The translations under genes were made by a program, and so were the position numbers. From positions 1 through 64,000 of the forward strand of contig JAHDBV010000015.1 of the NCBI GenBank assembly GCA_020630195.1: DNA of 64,000 nucleotides, in the 5' to 3' direction. Source of the stretch: Acidimicrobiales bacterium (GTDB lineage Bacteria; Actinomycetota; Acidimicrobiia; Acidimicrobiales; SZUA-35). Below are positions 31,766 through 40,881 of the stretch, one piece after another. Every line of letters starts with the position of its first letter. Positions within the stretch are counted from its first letter, which is position 1. The notes beneath the pieces are model-generated. The model saw only the letters and a list, made by a program, of their open reading frames with translations. It was not told the origin of the DNA and ran no database searches.

Positions 31766-31791
31766 CGGGCCGACTCGGCTGAGCCGGCCCG
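31766..31791 (-). terminator. Hairpin terminator of the DUF6777-like gene
   Basis: CGGGCCG-a-CTC-GGCT-GAG-c-CGGCCCG; A/C mismatch becomes a G-U pair on the minus strand. Confidence 0.55.
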
Positions 31792-31820
31792 ACGGGTCGT
31801 CGACGCGTGTCAGGCGGTCA

Positions 31821-33311
31821 TCACGGGATCGTGATGGTGAGCGTGTTGCTCACGTTGCCGAGTGAGTCGGTCACGGCGAAGCCGTAGGTGGCACCGGACT
31901 CGCCGCAGACGCTGTAGGTCACCTGACCGCTGTCGCCGGTGAATCCGATGTTCGAGTAGCCGCTGGCGTCCTCGACGCCGCTGCCGAAGTCGGCCTGGGC
32001 CGAGACGACGTCACCGTTCAGGTCGAAGAAGACGAGCTCGACGTCGAACGCCGTCGTCCCGGGGAAGTTGCTGTCGCAGAACGGCTGGTCGGTCGGGTCC
32101 GGGAAGAAGTCGATCGACTCGGCCACCGGCGGATTGCCGTTGTCGACACCCTCGTCCTCGGTCTGCGGATCCTCGGTCGTGGTGGTCGTCTCCTGTTGGG
32201 TGGTCGTGGTCTCGGGGGGCGCCGTGGTGGTCGACGCATCCGCGACGGTCGTGGTCGTCTCGGGCGGTGCCGTCGTGGTCGTGGTCCCGGGATCGTTGCT
32301 GCCGTTGTTGCCGCCGCCGAGGCAGGCGACGTAGTCGTCGAAGTCGGGGATGTCGTCGCAGTTGCCGCCGCCGGGCGGGGAGGTGGTGAGCGACGTCTTG
32401 TTGTCCTGCGGCGGCACCGTCACGACGACCGGCGGGAGGCTGGTCGACACGTTGGTGACCGGCTCGCCCGGGGTCGGCTCCGGGGGGAGGAGCGGGTTGC
32501 CGCAGCGGCAACGCACTCGGGGCACGCCGTTGGTGTCGACGAGCACGGCGGTTCCGCGCTTGAGCACCGATTGGCGGGGACTGGCCTTGTCGTTCTTGAA
32601 CCCGTGGTTGGTCACCCGGTGGTCGGCGTTCAGGATCACCGGCTGCAGGGTGTCGATGTACTGCCCGATGTTCGCCGTGGTGAGCGGTTGTCCGAACAGG
32701 CGGGCCACCGCCGGGTCCTTGTTGAGCGCGTCGACCCAGGCCTGGGCTTTGGTGGCGTTGGCGGCGTCGGTGAGGAACGCCTTGATGGCGTCTGCATCGC
32801 AGACGGCGTCGTTGTTGCTGCCGCCGTAGAGCCCGGGTGTGGTGCCGTTCACGACCGGTGTCGTGGTGGCGGTCGGTGGCTTGGCCGCCAACGGGGCGGT
32901 CAGGTCGGCCGGGGTCTCCGGGGCGAAGGGGACGTCGGAGAAGGGGATGGGTCCGATGTCGTCGGCGTCTTCGACGAGGATCTCGTTGGGTGCTTCGCCG
33001 AAGACTTCGACGCCGGTGGTGTCGGTGTCGTCGGATTGGGTGAAGAACCAGGCGGCGCCGCCGCCGATGCCGAGGGCGAGCAGACCGGCGAGGATGATGG
33101 CGGCCCAGTTCCGTTTCTTGGGTGGGGGTTGTGGTGGGTGGTAGCCGCCGCCGGGTGGGTACTGGCCCGGTGGCTGACCACCGGGCGGGTAGCCGCCCTG
33201 CTGCGGGGGGTAGCCCTGCTGGGGTGGGTAGCCACCCTGCTGCGGTGGGTACTGCTGGGGCGGCTGTCCCTGTGGCGGGTAGCCACCACCCTGGGGTGGA
33301 TAGTTCGTCAC
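31821..33311 (-). CDS. DUF6777-like envelope protein: Pro/Gly/Gln-repeat cytoplasmic N-terminus, TM, extracellular domain, Thr-rich linker, C-terminal Ig-like domain
   Basis: YPPQQGGYPPQ repeats; KKRNWAAIILAGLLALGIGGGAAWFF; DHRVTNHGFKNDKASPRQSVLKRGTAVLVDTNGVPRVRCRCGNPLLPP; family name recalled from memory. Confidence 0.7.
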   Translation of the reverse strand: MTNYPPQGGGYPPQGQPPQQYPPQQGGYPPQQGYPPQQGGYPPGGQPPGQYPPGGGYHPPQPPPKKRNWAAIILAGLLALGIGGGAAWFFTQSDDTDTTGVEVFGEAPNEILVEDADDIGPIPFSDVPFAPETPADLTAPLAAKPPTATTTPVVNGTTPGLYGGSNNDAVCDADAIKAFLTDAANATKAQAWVDALNKDPAVARLFGQPLTTANIGQYIDTLQPVILNADHRVTNHGFKNDKASPRQSVLKRGTAVLVDTNGVPRVRCRCGNPLLPPEPTPGEPVTNVSTSLPPVVVTVPPQDNKTSLTTSPPGGGNCDDIPDFDDYVACLGGGNNGSNDPGTTTTTAPPETTTTVADASTTTAPPETTTTQQETTTTTEDPQTEDEGVDNGNPPVAESIDFFPDPTDQPFCDSNFPGTTAFDVELVFFDLNGDVVSAQADFGSGVEDASGYSNIGFTGDSGQVTYSVCGESGATYGFAVTDSLGNVSNTLTITIP

Positions 33312-33476
33312 GGTCGGTGACGTTAACCCACGAGCTCGGGGGAGGTCGGCGGACGGGGTGTCACGCTCGGTGAGTATCTGGCTCCAGTCCTGGCACGAAT
33401 TCGTCATCGGGCACCGGGGTGCGGCGTCTCGTCGACCCCGCCGGGGATCGTGAACGACAGCCGATTTCGATCGGTG

Positions 33477-34505
33477 TCAGAGCGTGACGAGCACGTCCGA
33501 CGCGTCGACGAGACGATCCTGGATGTCGGGCCGATCGGGAACCGACCCGCCGAGCCCGAGCGTGGCGACCACATCGATCGCCTGGATCAACTGGCGGAGA
33601 TTCCGGGGCGGCGGGAAGTACTCGTCTTCCTCGGTGATCCGAACCTCTTCGACACCCTCGCTCGGGGCGAGGAAGTCGATCACGGCTCGCACGACGTCCT
33701 CGGGTGCCGACGCACCGGCCGTCACACCGACCGTGCCCGACAGATCGTCGGGGAGCTCGTCGGGACCATTGACCCGGTAGACGCGTGCACAGCCGGCCTC
33801 GGTGGCGAGCTTGGCGAGGGCGGTCGTGTTGGAGGAGTTGGCGGAACCGATGACGACGACGGCATCGCAGCGCTCCGCGATCGCCGTCAGCGCCCCCTGC
33901 CGGTTCGTCGTGGCGAAGCACAGGTCGGAGCGGCCGGGCTGCCAGATGTCGGGGAAGCGATCCCGGGCGGCATCGGCGACGTCGGACCAGTCCCGATGCG
34001 ACAGCGTGGTCTGGGCGAGCAGCGCGGTCGGCTCGTCGAAGTCGGGCAGCGCCGCCACGTCGTCGACCGACTCGACACGTGAGATCGAGGTGGGGGCGAC
34101 CGCCATCGTGCCGACGGCCTCCTCGTGGCCCTCGTGGCCGACGTAGAGGATGCGGTAGCCCTGCTTGGCCCGCATCTTCACCTCGTGATGCACCTTCGTC
34201 ACGAGCGGGCACACCGCGTCGACCACGTAGCTGCCCCGTGTGCGAGCGGCAGCGACGACCTCGGGAGCGGAGCCGTGCGCCGACAGCATGATCGGCCGCC
34301 CCTCGGGGACCTCGTCGATGTCATCGACGAAGACGACGCCACGGTCCCGGAAGCGGTCGACGACCAGCTTGTTGTGGACGATCTCGTGGTAGCAGTAGAC
34401 CGGCGGCTCGAACGAGCGGACCATCCACGCGAGGGCCTTGATGGCCATCTCCACCCCGGCGCAGAAGCCGCGGGGAGCACAGAGCAGGACTCGATCGACG
34501 CTCAT
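33477..34505 (-). CDS. ispH: 4-hydroxy-3-methylbut-2-enyl diphosphate reductase
   Basis: LLCAPRGFCAGVEMAIKAL, YCYHEIVHNKLVVDRFRDRGVVFVDDIDEVPEG, SAHGSAPEV, VDAVCPLVTKVHHEV. Confidence 0.96.
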   Translation of the reverse strand: MSVDRVLLCAPRGFCAGVEMAIKALAWMVRSFEPPVYCYHEIVHNKLVVDRFRDRGVVFVDDIDEVPEGRPIMLSAHGSAPEVVAAARTRGSYVVDAVCPLVTKVHHEVKMRAKQGYRILYVGHEGHEEAVGTMAVAPTSISRVESVDDVAALPDFDEPTALLAQTTLSHRDWSDVADAARDRFPDIWQPGRSDLCFATTNRQGALTAIAERCDAVVVIGSANSSNTTALAKLATEAGCARVYRVNGPDELPDDLSGTVGVTAGASAPEDVVRAVIDFLAPSEGVEEVRITEEDEYFPPPRNLRQLIQAIDVVATLGLGGSVPDRPDIQDRLVDASDVLVTL

Positions 34506-34551
34506 GGGCGGATCGTACCGAGGCCGGGGCGTGCGCCGGGGACCGGGTGCG

Positions 34552-34881
34552 TCAGGTCGTGGCTGGTTCGCGCTCGAGCAACACCGACACGCGGTCGCGC
34601 CGGTGCGCCCGGATGAGCTCGGCCGACCCGGCCGCCATCAGGAGCCCGCCGGCGATCTGGGGCACGGTCGGTGCCGGCATCACCGGAGAACTCGGCGCGG
34701 TGGGGAAGCGGAGCCGCTCCGTGGGTGCCGCCCATTCGCTCTCGGAGGCGATCACGGCGCCGGCGGCCGGTTGCTCGGCGCCCGCGTCGTCGTCGCCGAC
34801 GACGTTGAGGACCACGACGGTCGCCAGCATCGAGAGCACGAAGATCGCGATCGGGATGACACGGGCACGCAGTTCCACCAT
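34552..34881 (-). CDS. Hypothetical single-pass membrane protein
   Basis: TM segment VIPIAIFVLSMLATVVVLNVV; internal start preferred. Confidence 0.4.
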   Translation of the reverse strand: MVELRARVIPIAIFVLSMLATVVVLNVVGDDDAGAEQPAAGAVIASESEWAAPTERLRFPTAPSSPVMPAPTVPQIAGGLLMAAGSAELIRAHRRDRVSVLLEREPATT

Positions 34882-34991
34882 CCCCCGGTCGGACGGCCGC
34901 ACGCGGTCGTGATGGCCGATCAGGCCCAACCACGGGGGTGAAAATCCCCAAGCAGTGCGGACCGTTCGGTCCCGTGCCATCGTGAGCGGTC

Positions 34992-35684
34992 ATGGTCGAG
35001 GTACCCGAACCGCACTTCACCCCCCGAACGCTGGGGTTTCTCAGTGATCTCGCGAAGAACAACGACAAAGCCTGGTTCGACGAGCATCGGGCTCGCTACG
35101 AGGCGGATGTCCGCGACGCCGCGTTCGAGTTCATCGAGGACATGGGCATGCGGCTCCCCGAGATCGCGCCGCACCTGACCGCACAGGCCAAGAGCGTGGG
35201 CGGGTCGCTGTTCCGCATCCACCGGGACACCCGCTTCGCGAAGGACAAGACCCCCTACAAGACCAACACCGGGGTCCACTTCCGTCACGAGCGGGCCAAG
35301 GACGTGCACGCCCCCGGGCTGTATCTCCACGTCGAGCCGGGGAGCTGTTTCATGGGCGCCGGGATCTGGCGGCCGGAGACGGCGGTGCAGTACGCCATCC
35401 GGGAACAGATCGTCGAACGCCCGGACGCATGGTCGGCCGCACTCGGCGCCGCGGCAGACGCCGGGCTGACGCTCGCCGGCGACTCACTCGTGCGGACGCC
35501 GAAAGGCATCGACCCCGAGCATCCCCTGCTCGACGATCTCAAGCGCAAGGACTTCATCCTGACGGTGGATCTGCGTGACGACGAGGTGACCGACGGGGGC
35601 TTCCTCGACGTGTTCACGGCACGGGCGGTCGCCGTGGCGCCGTTCATGCGCTTCGTGTGTGCCTCGATCGGCGTGCCGTACTGA
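34992..35684 (+). CDS. DUF2461/TIGR02453-family protein
   Basis: FTPRTLGFLSDLAKNNDKAWFDEHRARYEADVRDAAFEFIEDM; RIHRDTRFAKDKTPYKTNTGVHFRH. Confidence 0.87.
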   Translation: MVEVPEPHFTPRTLGFLSDLAKNNDKAWFDEHRARYEADVRDAAFEFIEDMGMRLPEIAPHLTAQAKSVGGSLFRIHRDTRFAKDKTPYKTNTGVHFRHERAKDVHAPGLYLHVEPGSCFMGAGIWRPETAVQYAIREQIVERPDAWSAALGAAADAGLTLAGDSLVRTPKGIDPEHPLLDDLKRKDFILTVDLRDDEVTDGGFLDVFTARAVAVAPFMRFVCASIGVPY

Positions 35685-35696
35685 CCGGCGCCCGGG

Positions 35697-36668
35697 TCAG
35701 CCCGGCAGGTTCGCCGTCACGAGGCCACCCGGCTGCACCATCACACATTCGACCGTGCCACCCGTCGCCGTGTGGGTCTGGCCGTTGACGGTGAGGACCG
35801 CACCGGCGTTGACGTTCTGTGACGCGGTCTTGCCGGGCTCGATGGTGTCGGCCAGCGGGGCGGCACCGGCCTCGGCCGGCTGGATCGAGGTGGTGATCGG
35901 CGTGCCCGTGTAGTTCACCACCGTGAACCGGGTGGTGAAGGCGCCGTCGCTCGACGGCAGGCTCGCCATGCAGGGGAACAGCTCGGTCAGGTTGGCCTCG
36001 GTGGTGCCAGGCGCCCCGAACGTCTCGATGGCCCTGGGGATGAAGGAGTCGTCACCGACCACGACGGCCGACAGGGCGGCGACGCCGCCGTTCACCGGCC
36101 AGGCGACGCTGTGGATCGCCGCATTCGGGTTGCTGGAACAGCCACTGAAGATCTGGCGCTCCACGGCGATCCCGCCGAGTGTCAGCGATTCCCGGGCACC
36201 GACGGTCGGGCAGGGTCCGCTGAACAAGTTGGTGTCCTCGTCGAGCACGAGGGCGACGGTGGCCTCATCACGGACGTCGAGCCCCACGGTGAGCGCTCCG
36301 GCGTCGAACGCCGAGACGAACGCGGTCGGGCGTCCGGTCAACATGGGTTGGTTGGCGTCGCCGCTCGAAAACGAGCCCACGACGACCCAGCCGGCGGGGA
36401 ACTCCGCCTGGAGTTCACCGGTCGAGTTCGCGAACAGGTTCGTGTTGGTTGCTGCCGCGGCGGCGGTGGTGGCCGGTGCCGCGGCCGTCGTCGCCGGTGC
36501 TGCGGTCGTCGTGGCCGGTGCCGCGGCGTCGTCGGATCGGCCGAGCAGGAAGAAGGCCGCTCCGGCACCGATCGCTCCCATCACGATGATGGCCAAGAGG
36601 ATCTCGGCGGTGCTGGCACCCCGCTGTCCTCGGCTCCGATCAGTCGTCAGCACACCGCACTTCGCCAC
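35697..36668 (-). CDS. Exported/membrane-anchored protein with prepilin-like N-terminus and Ala/Thr-rich linker
   Basis: RGQRG-ASTAEILLAIIVMGAIGAGAAFFLL then AAPATTTAAPATT linker; TAGCCT 7 nt before GTG 36668. Confidence 0.6.
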   Translation of the reverse strand: MAKCGVLTTDRSRGQRGASTAEILLAIIVMGAIGAGAAFFLLGRSDDAAAPATTTAAPATTAAAPATTAAAAATNTNLFANSTGELQAEFPAGWVVVGSFSSGDANQPMLTGRPTAFVSAFDAGALTVGLDVRDEATVALVLDEDTNLFSGPCPTVGARESLTLGGIAVERQIFSGCSSNPNAAIHSVAWPVNGGVAALSAVVVGDDSFIPRAIETFGAPGTTEANLTELFPCMASLPSSDGAFTTRFTVVNYTGTPITTSIQPAEAGAAPLADTIEPGKTASQNVNAGAVLTVNGQTHTATGGTVECVMVQPGGLVTANLPG

Positions 36669-36763
36669 GGCGGGGAGGCTAGGAGCCCCGAATTGGGGTC
36701 ACAAGGGGCCCCGACTCCCGAGCATTGGGAATCGGTACCCACCCGTTTCGGGTTCCACCCGGC

Positions 36764-37576
36764 GTGTGCACCGATGCGCGGCTGACCCGCCTCTCCCGTC
36801 GTTCGTTCCTCGCCGACCTCGGACGTGGCGGTGCCGCCGTCGCCGTGTTCGGGCTCGCCGCGTGCTCGTCTGGTGACGACACCGGGACGCCGTCCGCATC
36901 GACGTCGGCGAGCCCGACGACCTCGGCGGCCGCCCCGACGACCGCCTCGGCGTCGACCGAGACCGCCGAACCCACCGAGAACGCCCTCCAGTGGGCCGAG
37001 GTCTCCTTCGGCTTCGTGTCGGCGTTCGTGCTCGCCCGGCCCGACGGCCGGATGACCATCGTCGACACCGGCACCTCCGGTGGACTCACCATGATGACCC
37101 AGGGGGTCGAAGCCCTCGGCGGGACCTGGGCCGACGTCGACCACGTCATCGCCACGCACTCCCACGGCGACCACGTGGGGAGCCTCGTCGACGTGTTGCA
37201 GGCCGCACCCGAGTCGCTCGGCTACGCCGGCGCCGACGATCTGCCGAGCATCACCGCACCACGGGACCTCGTGGCGCTGGCCGACGGCGACGAGGTCCAC
37301 GGCTTCCAGATCGTGGCCGCGCCGGGCCACACCCCGGGTTCGATCTGCGTGTACGACCCGACGACCGGACTGCTCGTCGCCGGCGACGCGGTGCTCTCGA
37401 GTGGCGGCGAGCCGACCGGACCGTCGGCGCAGTTCTCGGACGACATCACGCTCGCCAACCGCTCGGTGGCCCGTCTCGCCGAACTCCAGGTCGAGGCGCT
37501 GCTGGTCGGCCACGGTGATCCCGTGGTCGATCGGGCGGGGGAGAAGCTCGCCGCCCTGGCCCAGCGGCTGGCCTGA
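36764..37576 (+). CDS. Exported MBL-fold metallo-hydrolase (Tat/lipoprotein-like signal)
   Basis: LSRRSFLADLGRGGAAVAVFGLAACSS; THSHGDHVGSL (HxHxDH), APGHTPGSICVYDP, VGHGDPV. Confidence 0.82.
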   Translation: MCTDARLTRLSRRSFLADLGRGGAAVAVFGLAACSSGDDTGTPSASTSASPTTSAAAPTTASASTETAEPTENALQWAEVSFGFVSAFVLARPDGRMTIVDTGTSGGLTMMTQGVEALGGTWADVDHVIATHSHGDHVGSLVDVLQAAPESLGYAGADDLPSITAPRDLVALADGDEVHGFQIVAAPGHTPGSICVYDPTTGLLVAGDAVLSSGGEPTGPSAQFSDDITLANRSVARLAELQVEALLVGHGDPVVDRAGEKLAALAQRLA

Positions 37577-37654
37577 AGCCCGATACCCACCCGTTCCCCA
37601 GACTGCGGGGGTCGCGGTGACGCTACGGTCGCCGGCGACCCCGAGGAGCGCCCC

Positions 37655-38059
37655 ATGTCCGTCGATCTGTCCACCGTGCCGATGCTGGCCGCACTGCCCA
37701 CCGCCGAACAGGACGCGATCCTGGCCAAGGCCTCGACGGCGTGGCATCTCCCGGGCACCAAGCTCGCCGAAGCCGGTGAGCACGCCTACAAGTTCTTCGC
37801 CATCCTCAACGGCTCGGTCGACGTCGTGATCGACGGGGCGACGGTCACCACCGAAGGTGTCGGCGGCATCGTCGGCGAGATGGCCCTCGTCGGCGACGAC
37901 CGACGCAACGCCGACCTCGTCGCCGGACCCGATCTCCAGATCATGTCGATCATGAGCTGGGATTTCCGCCAGCTCCGCGACTCGTGCCCCGAGTTCGCCG
38001 GTGCCATGGACGCGCTCATCGACCGGCGCACGGCCGAGCGGGCCGCTCGGGGCATCTGA
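37655..38059 (+). CDS. Cyclic nucleotide-binding-domain protein
   Basis: VDLSTVPMLAALPTAEQDAILAKA...GEHAYKFFAILNGSVDVVIDG...GGIVGEMALVGDDRRNADLVA. Confidence 0.8.
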   Translation: MSVDLSTVPMLAALPTAEQDAILAKASTAWHLPGTKLAEAGEHAYKFFAILNGSVDVVIDGATVTTEGVGGIVGEMALVGDDRRNADLVAGPDLQIMSIMSWDFRQLRDSCPEFAGAMDALIDRRTAERAARGI

Positions 38060-38136
38060 GACCGGCCGATCCGGCCGGGTCGGGTCGCCCAGCTCGCACA
38101 CCCCGGGAGCCCGGCCGACGGCCGTAGCCTGGGGAG

Positions 38137-39534
38137 ATGTCCGCTCCCCGCGTCGTCGCCGTCGCCGACGGTTCGCCCGCACACGCCGCGGGTGTCTCGG
38201 TCGACGACGTCGTGGTGGCCATCAACGGCGAGGCGCCGCGTGACGTCATCCGCTGGCAGCTCATGGTCGACGGCCCCGACCCGGTGCTCGAGATCGAGCG
38301 GGGTGGGCTCGGACTCACCATCGAGATCGACAAGGACGACGGCGCCGCGCTCGGGATCGAGGTCCACTCGGCGGTGTTCGACCAGGTCCGCACCTGCGAC
38401 AACCACTGCGCCTTCTGCTTCATCTACCAATTGCCCAAGGGCATGCGGAAGAGCCTCTACCTGAAGGACGACGACTTCCGGCTCTCGTTCCTCTACGGCA
38501 ACTTCACGACCCTCACCCGCTTCACCGAAGCCGACCTCGAACGGGTCATCACCGAGGGCCTGACCCCGATCTACGTCTCGATCCACGCCACCGACCCCGA
38601 CGTGCGTTCCGACATGTTGCGCAATCGCCGTGGTGGAACCTCGCTGCGTTGGCTGCGGGCGCTGCTCGACCACGGCGTGGAGGTCCACGGCCAGCTCGTC
38701 GTGTGTCCCGGTGTCAACGACGGCGACGTGCTCGAGTCGACCCTGATCGGACTGCTCGACGAGTACCCGGAGCTGGCCTCCGTCGCGGTCGTGCCACTCG
38801 GCATCTCCGACCACTCGAACGAACCGACGATGCGAGCCCACACCCGGGCCGAGGCCGAGACCGTGGTCGACCTCGTCGAGCGGTGGCAGACGATCTATCT
38901 CGATCGGCTCGGCCATCGGCTCGCGTTCTGCGCCGACGAGTACTACCTGCTCGCCCACCGGCCGTTCCCCTCGGCCGAGGTCTACGGCGAGTTCAACATG
39001 CACGAAGACGGCATCGGCATGGCCCGCACGTTCGAAGCCGAGTTCCGCGGCGAGGTCGACACCGCCGTCGGCGTGACCCCCGGCTTCTTCGCCTCCGTCG
39101 ACGGTGCCCCCGCCGAGGGCTACCGCTCTCCCCGGCTCGCCGGCGGCGTCAACGGCGGAATGCTCGCCATCCGTCCCTCGGGACGAGCCCCCGTCGGCGT
39201 GCTCACCTCGACCTACGGCGCCCGCATCCTCGAACCACTCCTCGCCGAGATCGGGCGGGACGACGTCCGACTCGTCGTGGTCGAGAACCGCTTCTTCGGC
39301 GGCAACATCGGGGTGACGGGTCTCCTCGTCGGCGAGGACCTGCAACGCACGCTCGCCTCGGAACCCGAGGGCCACCGCTATCTCCTGCCCGACGTGTGCC
39401 TCTCCAACGGCCGCTTCCTCGACGGGCTCACCCCCGACGATCTGCCCCGCCCCGTCGAGATCCTCCCCACGGACGGTCTCGCCCTCCGTCGGGCCCTCGA
39501 TCCGAACGACCGCACGAAACGAGTCGCCGCATGA
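38137..39534 (+). CDS. DUF512-family protein with PDZ and radical-SAM-like cysteine motif
   Basis: PDZ-like SPAHAAGVSVDDVVVAINGE; CDNHCAFCFIYQLPKGMRKSLYLKDDDFRLSFLYGNFTTLTR. Confidence 0.87.
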   Translation: MSAPRVVAVADGSPAHAAGVSVDDVVVAINGEAPRDVIRWQLMVDGPDPVLEIERGGLGLTIEIDKDDGAALGIEVHSAVFDQVRTCDNHCAFCFIYQLPKGMRKSLYLKDDDFRLSFLYGNFTTLTRFTEADLERVITEGLTPIYVSIHATDPDVRSDMLRNRRGGTSLRWLRALLDHGVEVHGQLVVCPGVNDGDVLESTLIGLLDEYPELASVAVVPLGISDHSNEPTMRAHTRAEAETVVDLVERWQTIYLDRLGHRLAFCADEYYLLAHRPFPSAEVYGEFNMHEDGIGMARTFEAEFRGEVDTAVGVTPGFFASVDGAPAEGYRSPRLAGGVNGGMLAIRPSGRAPVGVLTSTYGARILEPLLAEIGRDDVRLVVVENRFFGGNIGVTGLLVGEDLQRTLASEPEGHRYLLPDVCLSNGRFLDGLTPDDLPRPVEILPTDGLALRRALDPNDRTKRVAA

Positions 39535-40850
39535 GCGCGAACCACCACCTGCCCCTCGTCGCGATCGTCGGCCGACCGAACGTCGGCAAGTCGACTCTGC
39601 TCAACCGGATCGTCGGCCGCCGCGAGGCGATCGTCGAGGAGAAGTCCGGCGTCACCCGGGACCGCAAGGAGGTCACCGCCGACTGGCAGGGCCGCGAGTT
39701 CCGTCTCGTCGACACCGGCGGCTGGATGCTCGGTGGCTCCGAACTCGACCAGAAGGTGTCCCGCCAGTCCGAGGCGGCCATGAACGAGGCCGACGTCGTG
39801 CTGTTCGTCGTCGATGCCTCCATCGGGACCACCGAGGACGACGGTTCGGTCGTCCGCCATCTGCGTCGCATCGACGCCCCGGTGGTGCTCGTCGCCAACA
39901 AGATCGACGACCTCGCCCATGAGGATCGTCTCTGGGACCTGCTCCAACTCGGCATCGGCGAGCCGTTCGGCGTGTCGGCGTTGCACGGACGCGAGGTCGG
40001 GGATCTGCTCGACCGCGTGGTCGAGCTGTTGCCTCCCGAGGTCGACCCCGAGGACGAACCGGAGGCGGAACCCCGGGAGCGGATCTACTCGATCGCCCTC
40101 GTCGGCCGCCCGAACGTCGGCAAGTCGACGTTGTTCAACCGGCTGACCGGCGAAGACCGGGCGGTGGTGCACGACATGCCCGGCACGACCCGCGACACGA
40201 TCGACACCGTGGTCGACACCTCCGAGGGCAAGGTCCGTTTCCTCGACACCGCCGGCATGCGTCGCCGCAGCCGCATCGACGAGGACACCGAGTACTACTC
40301 GGTGGTGCGGGCGCTCCAGGCGGTCGACAAGGCCGACGTCGCGCTGCTCGTACTCGATTCGACCGAAGGGGTCACCCAGCAGGATCAGCGCCTGGCCGAG
40401 CGGGTCGACGCGGCCGGCTGCCCGATCGTGCTCGTGTTGAACAAGTGGGAGCTGCTCTCCACCGAGGAGCGCGAGGCCTTCCCCGACACCGTCAAGCGTC
40501 GGCTCGGCTTCCTCCCCGACGTGCCCGTGCACCGGATCTCCGCCCTCGGGGGCAAGGGTGTGAACAAGCTGATGCCGTCGCTCGGCATCGCCCTCGACGC
40601 CTACGCCACCCGGGTGCCGACCCGGAAGGTGAACGACGTGATCCGCACCGCCCAGCAGGCGACCCCGGCCCCCGGCGGGGCGCGGGTGCTCTACGCCACC
40701 CAGGGCGCCACCGATCCGCCCACCTTCACACTGTTCGCCAACCGCGACATCCCCGATCACTACGTGCGGTACCTCGAGCGCTCGATCCGCGAGGCCTTCG
40801 ACCTCGGCCCGACGCCGATCAAGATGCGAGTGCGGAAGCGCTCCGAGTGA
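39531..40850 (+). CDS. der: Ribosome biogenesis GTPase Der (EngA)
   Basis: Two G domains: VAIVGRPNVGKSTLLNRIVG and IALVGRPNVGKSTLFNRLTG; NKID, NKWE; KH-like C-terminus. Confidence 0.95.
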   Translation: MSANHHLPLVAIVGRPNVGKSTLLNRIVGRREAIVEEKSGVTRDRKEVTADWQGREFRLVDTGGWMLGGSELDQKVSRQSEAAMNEADVVLFVVDASIGTTEDDGSVVRHLRRIDAPVVLVANKIDDLAHEDRLWDLLQLGIGEPFGVSALHGREVGDLLDRVVELLPPEVDPEDEPEAEPRERIYSIALVGRPNVGKSTLFNRLTGEDRAVVHDMPGTTRDTIDTVVDTSEGKVRFLDTAGMRRRSRIDEDTEYYSVVRALQAVDKADVALLVLDSTEGVTQQDQRLAERVDAAGCPIVLVLNKWELLSTEEREAFPDTVKRRLGFLPDVPVHRISALGGKGVNKLMPSLGIALDAYATRVPTRKVNDVIRTAQQATPAPGGARVLYATQGATDPPTFTLFANRDIPDHYVRYLERSIREAFDLGPTPIKMRVRKRSE

Positions 40851-40881
40851 GCGCCCATCGGCCCCCGAGTACGCTGTCGCC

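Noticed and set aside
33100-33311. Short repeats resembling a small CRISPR array
   Set aside because: They encode YPPQQGGYPPQ protein repeats in frame; no unique spacers, no cas genes.
36686-36753. Three small inverted repeats (CCCC-GAATT-GGGG, TCCC...GGGA, ACCCG-TTT-CGGGT) between divergent genes
   Set aside because: Arms of 4-5 bp in GC-rich DNA are not distinguishable from background without conservation data.
36736-37595. 12-nt repeat TACCCACCCGTT flanking the MBL-fold gene (36736-36747 and 37584-37595), considered as an insertion footprint
   Set aside because: Exact 12-mers are expected many times by chance in 64 kb of GC-rich DNA; no target-site or mobile-element features.
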